Positions 53,490 to 62,587 of a DNA stretch of 64,000 bases are shown one piece after another. The notes beneath the pieces are model-generated. The model searched no databases. It was not told the origin of the DNA and worked only from the letters and a program-made list of their open reading frames with translations. Source of the stretch: an uncultured Desulfovibrio sp. (GTDB taxonomy: Bacteria; Desulfobacterota; Desulfovibrionia; Desulfovibrionales; Desulfovibrionaceae); assembly GCA_913063155.1 (NCBI GenBank), contig CAJXYU010000010.1:1-64000 (forward strand), in the 5' to 3' direction. The position numbers and the translations under genes were made by a program. The first letter of the stretch is position 1. Every line of letters begins with the position of its first letter.

Positions 53490-53505
53490 TGCACCAATCA
53501 TGCCT
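53490..53505 (-). promoter_or_regulatory. Candidate sigma-54 promoter of the 1012-residue protein
   Basis: On the minus strand AGGCATGATTGGTGCA fits the -24/-12 pattern (GGCA, TGC) with correct spacing and two deviations, 42 bases before the GTG start. Confidence 0.4.
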
Positions 53506-53708
53506 TCCTGGTGCGAATGAAAGCCGTGTCCCGGATCGAAATCGTGCTCCCCCTTTGGAAGACGTTGTTCCCGCGTTTTGAGCCGTAACAAAATGCGGCG
53601 GCCCGAGTCCCGGCAGGAATCGTTTTTTTTGCGTGTCTGCAAATCTGGCAATGGTTTCTCGCAAGTGGTTTTGCTATAAAATAGTATTTTAAATCAAGTA
53701 GTTATTGA

Positions 53709-53724
53709 TGGCATGCCGGTTGCT
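53709..53724 (+). promoter_or_regulatory. Sigma-54 promoter of the system B operon
   Basis: TGGCATGCCGGTTGCT has both sigma-54 elements at exact spacing and differs from the element at 48558 by one base. It lies 50-65 bases before the first receiver gene. An AT-rich near-palindrome TAAAATAGTATTTTA (about 53676-53690) lies just upstream. The stretch 53506-53708 otherwise shows no gene. Confidence 0.72.
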
Positions 53725-53773
53725 ATAGATGGCCTAGTGTTCAACCGAAGCAAATCAAATGAACGGTGACAAA

Positions 53774-54229
53774 ATGGAACAACCGAAGATCTTACTTGTG
53801 GACGACGAAGAGCGTCTGCTTTCCACCACCAAAAAGCTTTTCGAGAAGATCGGCATCGAAGCTTTGACCGCCATATCCGGTAACGAGGCCCTTCGGATTT
53901 TGGAGACCAGAGAGGTGGACGTCATCTTTCTTGATATCAAGATGCCCGGCATGGACGGGATGGAGACCCTGAAAAGGATCAAAAAAAACCATCCCCTCAC
54001 CGAAGTCATCATTCTTACGGGACATGCGACCATGGAAACCGCTGTGGAAGGTCTCAAGCTCGGCGCGCGGGACTACCTCATCAAGCCGGTGAGTATGAAG
54101 GATTTTCTTGAGAAGGCGGAAGAGGCCTTTGAAAAGGTCACCCGTCAAAGACGGAAGATACGCTCCGCCGCAATGGCGGAAAAGGAATCCGACAAATCGG
54201 AGAACGCCGAAATGGAAAGGAGGTTGTAA
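53774..54229 (+). CDS. Single-domain response regulator 1
   Basis: A 151-residue receiver: acidic pocket VDDEE, phosphoacceptor Asp54 in IFLDIKMPGMDG, Thr in ILTGHAT and Lys in YLIKPVS. A charged helical tail (TRQRRKIRSAAMAEKE) follows; there is no output domain. I prefer the ATG at 53774, with GGTGA upstream; an ATG 15 bases earlier is possible. First gene of the operon. It probably accepts phosphate from one of the cache kinases and acts by protein contact. Confidence 0.88.
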   Translation: MEQPKILLVDDEERLLSTTKKLFEKIGIEALTAISGNEALRILETREVDVIFLDIKMPGMDGMETLKRIKKNHPLTEVIILTGHATMETAVEGLKLGARDYLIKPVSMKDFLEKAEEAFEKVTRQRRKIRSAAMAEKESDKSENAEMERRL

Positions 54230-55137
54230 TGGTTAAAATCAAGGTCCTCATGGTTGACGATGAGGAGCGCTTCCGTACCACCACTTCGAAAATACTGGCG
54301 CGCAAGGGATTCGAAACACTCCTTGCGGCAAGTGGTGAGGAAGCTCTGGAAAAAATGGACCGGAATCCGGATGTGGTCATTTTGGACGTCAAGATGGGCG
54401 GTATGGACGGGCATGCCACCCTCAAGCACATCAAGGAAAGACATCCGGAGACCCCGGTGATCATGCTCACCGGGCATGGCGATATCCCCGGGGCCAGAAA
54501 AGCATATGAAACAGGTGCGTTCGACTATCTGGCGAAGCCCTGTGATGTGGATCTTCTGGGGGCCAAGGTGCAGGACGCATACGAGTATGCAACCAAGGCC
54601 ACGCGGGCCGAAAAGTTGGCCGGCGACATCATGATCCCTCTTGAAGAGTATACGAAGATTCCCATCGACAGCACGGTGCGGGACGCCATCCTCGCCCTGG
54701 AAAAGGCAATGCGCGAATTCCTGGCTACGGACCGGCTCATGGACACCGGGCATCGCTCCGTGGTGGTCACCCACCGCGACGGTGCGGTCGCGGGCCTCTT
54801 GCTTCCCTTCAATCTCATCAGCGCCATCAGGCCGGAGTACCTGTCGGCCCCGAAGCCTTCCACGGCCGACAGCCTGCAGTATTCGGCGATGTTCTGGCAG
54901 GGGCTTTTTTCTTCCCGGGTGCTTGAAATCATGGACGAGCCGGTAAGCACGTTCATGTCCGACGAGCTTCCCACAATCAGCGCGGACGCCAACCTCATGG
55001 AGGTCGCCAACACCATGGTGACCCTGCCGGCCCGCCGCATGCTGGTCCGGTCCGGCGGAACGGACACCGGGATCATCCGGGAGCAGGAACTTTTTTATGA
55101 AATAGCCAGGATTATTTCATCCAGCCGGGATGATTAA
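54229..55137 (+). CDS. Response regulator with paired CBS domains
   Basis: A 302-residue protein with a receiver (about 1-120; Asp53 in VVILDVKMGGMDG, Lys in YLAKPCD) joined to two CBS motifs (about 140-300). The first includes RSVVVTHRDGAVAGLLLP and the second TFMSDELPTISADANLMEVANTM. CBS pairs bind adenine nucleotides and often regulate transporters or enzymes. Its ATG overlaps the preceding stop by one base, with GGAGG upstream. The next gene is an anion transporter, so phosphorylation- and nucleotide-dependent control of transport is a reasonable inference. Confidence 0.88.
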   Translation: MVKIKVLMVDDEERFRTTTSKILARKGFETLLAASGEEALEKMDRNPDVVILDVKMGGMDGHATLKHIKERHPETPVIMLTGHGDIPGARKAYETGAFDYLAKPCDVDLLGAKVQDAYEYATKATRAEKLAGDIMIPLEEYTKIPIDSTVRDAILALEKAMREFLATDRLMDTGHRSVVVTHRDGAVAGLLLPFNLISAIRPEYLSAPKPSTADSLQYSAMFWQGLFSSRVLEIMDEPVSTFMSDELPTISADANLMEVANTMVTLPARRMLVRSGGTDTGIIREQELFYEIARIISSSRDD

Positions 55138-55161
55138 TTCATCAACATGCCGAGGTTACCA

Positions 55162-57012
55162 ATGGTTCAAGAAAAGAAGAAAGCGACCGGTTACGATAAG
55201 TATGTCAACTGGAAGCTGCTCATCATACCCATAGTGCTTTTTGCGGCTATTCTCATGCTTCCGACCCCTCAGGGGATGAAGAAGGTCGGCATGCAGTATT
55301 CGGTCGGCCCGAAGGTTGTGACGAATTACATTTCGCAACAACTGTTCGGGAAAAACAGCTCGGACGGGGATCAGTGGCAGGTTTTGACCGCACGCATAAT
55401 GGAGCGGAGCATGCGGATGGGGGCGCTGACCAAGGCGCGTTTTCTCAAGCGAAATGAGAAATGGGCGAAGAAATACAAGATCCCGGTGGATACAGCCAAC
55501 TTCAGGAAGGCCCGTGAATACGTCAAGGACAATGTGTCCGACGAGGCCTATCTCAAGATCATGAAGGGCGCGTTCAAACTGCGGAAAAACGATCTCTCCT
55601 ATGAGGATCTTTCCGCAAAGGACAAAATAACCGCCGACAACGGGGCCTGGAAGATCAAGGTCGCCATCGCCATGGTCGTGTTCGTGGTCTTCTGTTTCAT
55701 GACGGAATGCATGCCGCTGCCCGGCGTGGCCTTGAGCATCGGCCTCATCCTCGTCTTCAGCGGCGTCGTGTCCCGTAGCGAGGTGGCGGGCCTATACTGG
55801 GACGACGCGGTCTGGTTCATCATGGGGTCGCTCATGTTCGCTGCCGCCTTCGTCAAGACGGGGGTGGACAAACGCATGTGCCTGCTGATGTTCAAGAAGC
55901 TCGCGGTTCCCAACGTGCGCTGGATTACGCTGATTTTCTTCATCGTCATCAGCCCGCTGGCCGCGTTCATTTCCGATCATGCGCTGGCGGCCATGTTCCT
56001 GCCCATCGGCATGCTGCTCTATCAGAACAGCCTGACCGACGATATCCCCGAGGACAAGGAACTCGCCAAAATGCTGATGATCACCATCGCCATGGCCTGT
56101 AACATCGGCGGCCCCGGCGCACCCTCCGGAGGCGCACGCAACGTTATCATGATGACCTACCTGACCGACATGTTCGGCATGGACATCGGCTACGCCCAGT
56201 GGATCATGTACTGCTTTCCCTTCGTCATCATCATGATCCCCATCACCTGGATAACGACCAACATGATCTTCAAGCCGCGCATCCACTCCCTGGCCCCGGC
56301 CATGAAGCACCTGGAAAGCGAAATCGGCAAGATGGGTGCATGGAACAGGCCGCAGATCTGGGCCATGCTCATTTTCGTCATCATGGTCTTCGGCTGGTTC
56401 ACCGAGAAGGAATTCTACAATATGGGCATCTATCCCATCCGACTCGGTATCGGCGTCATCGCCGTGGCGGGCGCAGTGGCCTATCTGCTGGCGGGCGTGG
56501 TCAACTGGCGCGACTATCAGGAAAAGGTCGACTGGGGCGTTGTCTGGCTGTATGCCGGGGCCATTATCTTCGGCCGTACCCTGGACAAGTCCGGTGCAGC
56601 GTATTGGCTGGCCCAGTCCGTCATCGATCTCCTGGCTCCGTTGGGCATGAGCCACGGCATCCCGCTGATGCTCACCTCCAACGGACTGACCGCGGTCCTG
56701 ACCAACCTGATGGCCGACGGCCCCGCGGCTGCGGCGGTCGGTCCCATCACCTTGAACATGGCCAGCATCGTCCATCCGGGCACAACCTTCCTCCCGTTCA
56801 TGGCCATGTCAACGGCGGTGGCATCCGCGTTCGCCTATTGCCTCATCATCGGAACGCCCCCCAACGCCATCGTCTATGCGTCCGGCTACCTGGAACCAAA
56901 GGACTACCTGCGGGTCGGCATTCCCATGTGGTTTGTCGCGAACATCGTGATCGTCATTCTCACAGCTGTTTACTGGTGCGGCATCGGTTTCAACAATCTA
57001 CCGTCATTCTGA
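55162..57012 (+). CDS. SLC13/DASS family anion transporter
   Basis: A 616-residue inner-membrane transporter of the divalent-anion/sodium symporter family, which carries sulfate, dicarboxylates or related anions. The hallmark near the C-terminus, IGTPPNAIVYASGY, is present, as is the first pore loop NIGGPGAPSGGARN. An extra charged segment of about 115 residues (about 38-155) lies between the first membrane helix and the canonical core and is not typical. The start at 55162 has GAGG upstream. Neighbouring receiver-CBS, small membrane and YIP1 genes suggest an unusually regulated transporter. Confidence 0.87.
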   Translation: MVQEKKKATGYDKYVNWKLLIIPIVLFAAILMLPTPQGMKKVGMQYSVGPKVVTNYISQQLFGKNSSDGDQWQVLTARIMERSMRMGALTKARFLKRNEKWAKKYKIPVDTANFRKAREYVKDNVSDEAYLKIMKGAFKLRKNDLSYEDLSAKDKITADNGAWKIKVAIAMVVFVVFCFMTECMPLPGVALSIGLILVFSGVVSRSEVAGLYWDDAVWFIMGSLMFAAAFVKTGVDKRMCLLMFKKLAVPNVRWITLIFFIVISPLAAFISDHALAAMFLPIGMLLYQNSLTDDIPEDKELAKMLMITIAMACNIGGPGAPSGGARNVIMMTYLTDMFGMDIGYAQWIMYCFPFVIIMIPITWITTNMIFKPRIHSLAPAMKHLESEIGKMGAWNRPQIWAMLIFVIMVFGWFTEKEFYNMGIYPIRLGIGVIAVAGAVAYLLAGVVNWRDYQEKVDWGVVWLYAGAIIFGRTLDKSGAAYWLAQSVIDLLAPLGMSHGIPLMLTSNGLTAVLTNLMADGPAAAAVGPITLNMASIVHPGTTFLPFMAMSTAVASAFAYCLIIGTPPNAIVYASGYLEPKDYLRVGIPMWFVANIVIVILTAVYWCGIGFNNLPSF

Positions 57013-57081
57013 CAATCCTGACTCACGCCCCGGCCGGCCGCCCAAAAGCGGCCGCCGGGCCATGAAAGGGGGAACGTTCCC

Positions 57082-57231
57082 ATGAAAGAGGCCGGAAACA
57101 GGCAACAGAGGTTTATCAGCAAAAGCGGCGTGACCTATTTCAGCAAACAGACGGAGAGGCGTGTTCTCTTCGTGCTGACGCTGGGCATGCTCGCATGGGG
57201 CATTGTCGAATATCTGAACAGCTTTTTCTAG
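57082..57231 (+). CDS. Tiny single-helix membrane protein (49 residues)
   Basis: A strong ribosome site (AAGGGGG) about 7-9 nt upstream precedes 49 codons encoding a basic N-terminus (KEAGNRQQRFISKSG) and one membrane helix (VLFVLTLGMLAWGIVEYL). It lies 69 bases after the transporter and 12 bases before the YIP1 gene. It parallels the 50-residue protein after the YeiH-like transporter at 31683 in size, orientation and context, suggesting a transporter accessory subunit. Confidence 0.7.
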   Translation: MKEAGNRQQRFISKSGVTYFSKQTERRVLFVLTLGMLAWGIVEYLNSFF

Positions 57232-57243
57232 CGGGAGAAAAAT

Positions 57244-57792
57244 ATGGAAACGATAAGGAGTACCAACCCCGGAATGAGCATCAGAGGATATTTCGAAGTC
57301 CTTCAGGAGATTATCCGTTCACCCGCCAGATATTTCGAGAATATCGCGACTGAAACCGGGGTGAGACGAGCTCTGCTTTTTCTTATGGTGTCCTCCATTT
57401 TCTATTGTTCGGTCAGCATGGCCTATTTTTTTGAAAATTCATTGGCCATGGGCGCGATAATGCTTGTCAACAGCTTGGGCATGCCTGCCCTGGGGGCCGT
57501 GATCACCTACTGTCTTCTCGGCATGACCTGGCGGGAAAGGACACCTTACAGCACGATTTTCAATATCTACGCCTATGCCAGCGGGACGGTCATGGTGGTG
57601 TCCTGGATTCCCGGGCTGGCCATCGCCATGGAGCCGGTCCGTGCGCTGTTCGTGGGCATTGGTTTGGTGAAGGCCGCGGGCGTCGGCAAGTTCATGGCGG
57701 CTCTGCTGGTTCTTCTCACCGCCTTTGTCCTGCTGCTTCTTTTCTGGACAGCCGCGCCGTTGGTGGCCGAACTGCAGACGTTTTTCCAATGA
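57244..57792 (+). CDS. YIP1 family membrane protein
   Basis: A 182-residue protein with about five membrane helices. The N-terminal segment FEVLQEIIRSPARYFENI before the first helix is the YIP1-domain hallmark. Bacterial members have no firm function; they occur near transport and signalling genes. GGGAG precedes the ATG closely. It may assemble with the SLC13 protein and the 49-residue peptide. Confidence 0.78.
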   Translation: METIRSTNPGMSIRGYFEVLQEIIRSPARYFENIATETGVRRALLFLMVSSIFYCSVSMAYFFENSLAMGAIMLVNSLGMPALGAVITYCLLGMTWRERTPYSTIFNIYAYASGTVMVVSWIPGLAIAMEPVRALFVGIGLVKAAGVGKFMAALLVLLTAFVLLLLFWTAAPLVAELQTFFQ

Positions 57793-57905
57793 GGCGGCCC
57801 GGGAGTAATCGGCAACATCCCCGGACACGCCTCTCTCTCACTCCTCTCTCTTGGCCGGGGATCGGCTCCCCGGCCTCGAGGGACGGGGGATCGAGGAGGC
57901 TCAGC

Positions 57906-58289
57906 ATGAAAAGTATACGACTGCTCCTTGTGGATGATGAAAAGGATTTCCTCACCTCGTATTCGCGGCGCTTCCTCCGCCGCAACGTGGATGTTTGCAC
58001 GGCGGCAAGCGGCCGTGAGGCCGTTGAGAAGATCGAATCGGCGGAATTCGATGTGGTGGTGCTCGATTTTCTGATGCCGGGAATGAACGGGCTTGAGACG
58101 CTCAGGCGGATAAAGGGCCTTGTCCCGGATCTGCCTGTGATCATTCTGACCGGGCACGCCAATCCGGAGGCCTTGTGTCTGGGGATGGAATGCGGAGCAT
58201 TCGACTACCTGCTGAAGCCGGTGGGGACCAATGAACTGTATTTCAAGATCCTGGATGCGGCCGGAATGCACCACCGGACTCAAGGGTGA
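57906..58289 (+). CDS. Single-domain response regulator 2
   Basis: A 127-residue receiver with Asp54 in VVVLDFLMPGMNG, Thr in IILTGHAN and Lys in YLLKPVG. No output domain. The ATG at 57906 has GAGGAGG about 5 nt upstream. It lies directly before the PEP-synthase-like gene, 18 bases apart, and may regulate it. Confidence 0.88.
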   Translation: MKSIRLLLVDDEKDFLTSYSRRFLRRNVDVCTAASGREAVEKIESAEFDVVVLDFLMPGMNGLETLRRIKGLVPDLPVIILTGHANPEALCLGMECGAFDYLLKPVGTNELYFKILDAAGMHHRTQG

Positions 58290-58307
58290 GGCGTGGGAGG
58301 CTATGAC

Positions 58308-60914
58308 ATGCAACCCATTTTCAGGACCATATTCAAATGCATCCGCACGGCCGCCGATGGCGACCAGGACGCTTCCGAGCGGTTCCTGAGGAAATCGGAG
58401 AATTTTCGGCTTCTACTCGCGGCCAACAATCGGACCCTCGAAGTCATGGCGGAAATGAACGAGGACGCCTGGGCCGATCGACGTTTCGGCATGAGCCATG
58501 TTCGGGCGCAGTGCCTCAAGGCGGCCTCCGGAGTTCGCCAGATGATTGAACGCCTGTGCCTCATGCGTCCCGGAAAGTACGAAGGACTCAAGGATGCGTT
58601 CAACCGCATCCTGCAGGACGTTGAGCGGACTCTCTCCGACCGGGCCAGACGGTCTTCCGGGCCGCTTGTCATGGATATGCGGGATATCCGGGCCGAAGCA
58701 AGTGACCTGGTCGGCGCGAAAATGGCCCATTTGGGAGAAATAGCCGCGGCGTTGGGAATGGAAGTGCCTTCAGGGTTTGCCGTAACCGCCCCGGCCTTTC
58801 ATCTGTTCATGGAGCGCACCGGGTTGGAGGACGAGATCAACCGCCTGATCCAGATAAGCGGGGGTGACGATCTGGAGGAGCTTCGCATGCTTGAGGCGGA
58901 CATTCATCATGCCATCGACATGACGGCCTTGCCGTCCGAACTTGGCCGGGCCGTTGAAACCGCATGCAAAAGCTTGTTGGAAGAGAAGAAGAACATGCGG
59001 CTGGCCGTTCGGAGCAGCGCGCTCGGAGAGGACTCCCGGGAAAACAGTTTTGCCGGGCAGTTTGTCTCCTTGCTGGGAGTGCATCCCGCCGGTATTGCCG
59101 AAGCGTACCGCAGCGTCGTGGCCGGTCTGTTTTCGGCCACGGCAATGACCTACAGGCTTAATCGGGGGCTGCGTGAGGACGCCGTGGTCATGTGCGTCGG
59201 TTGCATGGAGATGATTCATGCCTCGGCAGGGGGCGTCATCTATACCCGTCCTCCCCTGGGAGATGATGACGGCACGATGATGGTCAGCGCCGTTCCGGGA
59301 CTGCCGTGCGGCATTGTGGACGGCAGTTCCGAGGCCGATTCCTGGAAGCTTCACCGTGAAGATCTCAAGATCCTGGAAACCAGGGTCGCATGTAAGCAAT
59401 GCCGTTACTTTCAAGCCCCGGATGGGCGAATTTCCCGGGAGGGACTGGCCGGGAGCGACAAGGAGGAACCGTCGATCCCGGAATGCGTGGTCGTTGAGCT
59501 TGGGGGCATGGCGCGGCGTATCGAAGACCATTTCGGCGTTCCGCAGGACATTGAATGGGCCATGGAGCCTGACGGGAGAATAACGATACTCCAGTGTCGC
59601 CCTTTGTCCGTCTGCGAAGGGCGGGAACCGGGCGTTCCCCCGGCCGACATGCCGGAAGACGGCATGCCCGCCCTTCTGTCCTCGTGCATTGCGGCCAGCC
59701 CCGGAGTCGGAGCGGGCCGGGTGGTCAGGATCGACGCCAGGGAGAACATTGCGGACTTTCCGGAAGGGGCCGTTCTTCTTGCACGCAATGCAAGGCCGCA
59801 GCTTTCGGCCCTGTTGCCCCGGGCCGCAGCCCTGGTGGCCGAATTCGGCAGCGCCGTGGGGCATCTGGCAAATGTGGCGAGGGAATACGGCATACCCGCG
59901 TTGATCGGCGCTCCAGGGGCCGTTGAAACTCTGGGTGGGGTCGGAGTGGTGACGGTCAATGCCGATGCCGGGGCTGTCTTTCTCGGATGTCGTCAGGAGC
60001 GGGTCGATGCGGCAGGCGAGCGGCACAGTGCTGCGCGTGTCAGCGATGTGGTGCAGGCCTTGCGTCGTGTTTTGCCGAAGATCGTCTCACTGACTCTCAC
60101 GGATCCGGATTCCTTCGAGTTCCGGCCGGAGAATTGCCTCTCCCTGCATGACATTACGCGCTATTGCCATGAAATGTCGGTGGTTGAAATGTTCATGCAG
60201 GATGCAGCCCCCATTTCCAAGGCAAGAATGCTGAATGGGGGGCTGCCCATGCAGTACTGGCTCGTGGACATTGGCGGCGGGACCCTGGATTCCTGCGAGG
60301 GAAGGCATGTCCGCCTTGATGAAATCCGGTCCAATGCAATGCTGGCCCTTTGGACCGGCATGACCGCCGTTCCTTGGGAAGGGCCTCCTCCCGTGGACGC
60401 CGGAGGATTCATGTCCGTGGTTTTCCAGGCATCGCAGAATCCTGCCCTGTCTCCCGGGCTTCCCAACAGCATGGGAGAGCGGAATTATTTTATGGTGGGC
60501 AGGCATTATTGCAACCTTCAGTCCCGATTCGGCTTTCATTTTTGCACGGTGGAAGGTTTTGCCGGAAATGACCCCGGAGAAAACCACGTCCTTTTTCAGT
60601 TCAAGGGAGGCGGGGCGGATATGGGTCGGCGCATGGTTCGTGCACGCCTGATCTCGGAAATTCTTGAACGGCATGGTTTCATTGTGGAGATGAAGGACGA
60701 TTCCCTGTTTGCCCGCGTGGAGGGAATCGCCACAGAGGCCGTGGAACAGGCCCTGGCCATAAGCGGATACCTGTTGGTTCATACGAGGCAGATCGACATG
60801 GTCATGGCTTCCACGAATGCCTCCGCCGGGTACAGGGAAAAATTCAGCTCGGACATCCGCACGGTCCTGTCCCGCCTGCGGGAAGAGTCCCCGGCATGGA
60901 GAGGGAGAGAATGA
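58308..60914 (+). CDS. PEP-synthase-like protein: ATP-grasp and phosphohistidine domains with a novel C-terminus
   Basis: An 868-residue cytoplasmic protein. A helical N-terminal part (about 1-120) is followed by a pyruvate-phosphate-dikinase-type ATP-grasp domain (about 125-440; LVGAKMAHLGE, RSSALGEDSRENSFAGQ, DIEWAMEPDG, ILQCRP). A swivelling phosphohistidine domain follows (about 455-560; His519 in GSAVGHLANVAREYGIPAL). PEP synthase would continue with a PEP/pyruvate-binding barrel; here the last 300 residues are a different, unrecognised domain. It could phosphorylate its swivel His from ATP and pass the phosphate to an unknown acceptor. Start at 58308 has GGGAGG 5-8 nt upstream; GTG 58293 is an alternative. 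Confidence 0.85.
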   Translation: MQPIFRTIFKCIRTAADGDQDASERFLRKSENFRLLLAANNRTLEVMAEMNEDAWADRRFGMSHVRAQCLKAASGVRQMIERLCLMRPGKYEGLKDAFNRILQDVERTLSDRARRSSGPLVMDMRDIRAEASDLVGAKMAHLGEIAAALGMEVPSGFAVTAPAFHLFMERTGLEDEINRLIQISGGDDLEELRMLEADIHHAIDMTALPSELGRAVETACKSLLEEKKNMRLAVRSSALGEDSRENSFAGQFVSLLGVHPAGIAEAYRSVVAGLFSATAMTYRLNRGLREDAVVMCVGCMEMIHASAGGVIYTRPPLGDDDGTMMVSAVPGLPCGIVDGSSEADSWKLHREDLKILETRVACKQCRYFQAPDGRISREGLAGSDKEEPSIPECVVVELGGMARRIEDHFGVPQDIEWAMEPDGRITILQCRPLSVCEGREPGVPPADMPEDGMPALLSSCIAASPGVGAGRVVRIDARENIADFPEGAVLLARNARPQLSALLPRAAALVAEFGSAVGHLANVAREYGIPALIGAPGAVETLGGVGVVTVNADAGAVFLGCRQERVDAAGERHSAARVSDVVQALRRVLPKIVSLTLTDPDSFEFRPENCLSLHDITRYCHEMSVVEMFMQDAAPISKARMLNGGLPMQYWLVDIGGGTLDSCEGRHVRLDEIRSNAMLALWTGMTAVPWEGPPPVDAGGFMSVVFQASQNPALSPGLPNSMGERNYFMVGRHYCNLQSRFGFHFCTVEGFAGNDPGENHVLFQFKGGGADMGRRMVRARLISEILERHGFIVEMKDDSLFARVEGIATEAVEQALAISGYLLVHTRQIDMVMASTNASAGYREKFSSDIRTVLSRLREESPAWRGRE

Positions 60915-62587
60915 GCATCAATTCCTATTCCGCCCTGAAGCGCAAGCTGCTGTTCACGACCCTGGGGCTTTCCATCATTCCGCTGTTCGTTTTGGGATAC
61001 ATCATTCATTCGGAGTTCAGCCAGTCGTACGAGGAAAAGCTTGCCGGCAATCTTTCCCTGGTGGTCGGCAACAAGCGTGATTCCATCGACATGTTTCTGA
61101 ACGAGCGGGTCATGCAACTGCAGATGCTGGCCGACATGCACACTTTTTCCGAAATCACGGACCCATCAAAATTGAATTCCCTGTTCGAAATAGTCCAGCG
61201 CACCTCCCATTATTACATTGATCTTGGTGTCATCGGACAAAACGGGGAACACGAAGCGTATTGCGGACCGTTCGCTCTCCAGGGAGTCAACTACAAGAAC
61301 GCTCCATGGTTCAATCAGGTCATGCGCAAGGGGTTTTACATCAGTGACGTGTTCATGGGGTTCCGCAATTTTCCCCACTTCATCATCGCCGTCAAAAGAC
61401 GGGAAGCAGGCAAAGCTTGGATACTACGGGCCACCATCGATCCGGACATCTTCACTTCCCTGGTTCGTAACGTGCGCACCGGGAAGCTGGGGGATGCATA
61501 TCTGGTCAACAGTGAGTGCGCACTGCAGACTCCTTCGAGATTCGGAGACAAGGTGCTTTCAAAGACCAGGCTACCCGATTTCGGAGACGGAAGCGGGGTG
61601 GAAATTTTTCACTGGGGGCGGGAGGGTACGGAATTCATGGCCGGGATGACGCCTCTTTCCATGACCGGATGGAGACTCGTCATCCTGGAAGACCCCATTG
61701 AGGAGCTCACCCCGCTCCTGCGTACCCGCTCACTTATCTATGCGCTGCTTGCGGCATGCGCATTGATGATATTCGCGGGCGCCTACTTCACGACCGCTTC
61801 GGTGATTTCGCGGCTTCAGGCTGCCGACAGGGAGCAGGCCGCAATGGACGCGGCCATGATGCAATCGAGCAAGATGGCCTCCCTGGGCAAGATGGCGGCC
61901 GGTGTGGCCCATGAAATCAACAACCCGCTGTCGATCATACGGGAAAGCGCCGGATGGATTCGGGACATGATCAACGACGGGGAGATGGACGGGATCGCCG
62001 CTGCGGATGATTTGCAGGAGGCCGTCGGTGATATAGAGCGCCATGTGGAGCGGGCTCGTACGGTGACGCACAGGATGCTCGGTTTCGCCCGGCGCATGGA
62101 GCCTCGGCAGGAAAACGTGGACCTCAATCTGCTGGCGAGGCAGACGGTTGCGTTTTTGGAAAATGAAACGCTTCATCGCAATATTCATGTGGAGTGCGAA
62201 CTGGAGCAGAACCTTCCGTTCATCTCGACGGACGCCAATCAGATTCAGCAGGTCATTCTCAACCTGTTGGAGAACGCCATCGACGCCATAGGGGAAAACG
62301 GCTGCATCACCATCGTGACGCGGATGAACGGCAGCCAAGTTTTTATGGATATTCACGACAGCGGCGAGGGCATTGCTTCGGAGCACCTTTCCAAGGTTTT
62401 CGATCCGTTTTTCACCACGAAATCCACCGGCAGGGGAACGGGCCTGGGCCTTTCCATCGTTTACAGCACGCTCAAGAAGCTTGGCGGCGATATAAACGTG
62501 GAAAGTGAATATGGGGATGGAACCACATTCTCGTTCAGGCTGCCCGCAGAGCCCTTTGTTCACAAGGAGGAGTCATGGCCAGAATAA
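60911..62587 (+). CDS. Cache-domain sensor histidine kinase 2 (system B)
   Basis: A 558-residue kinase with membrane helices at about 13-33 and 272-294 around a double-cache sensor. The sensor carries [15 protein letters not shown] and [16 protein letters not shown], matching the kinase at 48691. His334 lies in [11 protein letters not shown]; the ATPase domain has [18 protein letters not shown] and [11 protein letters not shown]. Its ATG overlaps the preceding stop (ATGA), so it is translationally coupled to the PEP-synthase-like protein. A receiver gene overlaps its 3-prime end, a likely partner. Confidence 0.9.
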   Translation: MSINSYSALKRKLLFTTLGLSIIPLFVLGYIIHSEFSQSYEEKLAGNLSLVVGNKRDSIDMFLNERVMQLQMLADMHTFSEITDPSKLNSLFEIVQRTSHYYIDLGVIGQNGEHEAYCGPFALQGVNYKNAPWFNQVMRKGFYISDVFMGFRNFPHFIIAVKRREAGKAWILRATIDPDIFTSLVRNVRTGKLGDAYLVNSECALQTPSRFGDKVLSKTRLPDFGDGSGVEIFHWGREGTEFMAGMTPLSMTGWRLVILEDPIEELTPLLRTRSLIYALLAACALMIFAGAYFTTASVISRLQAADREQAAMDAAMMQSSKMASLGKMAAGVAHEINNPLSIIRESAGWIRDMINDGEMDGIAAADDLQEAVGDIERHVERARTVTHRMLGFARRMEPRQENVDLNLLARQTVAFLENETLHRNIHVECELEQNLPFISTDANQIQQVILNLLENAIDAIGENGCITIVTRMNGSQVFMDIHDSGEGIASEHLSKVFDPFFTTKSTGRGTGLGLSIVYSTLKKLGGDINVESEYGDGTTFSFRLPAEPFVHKEESWPE

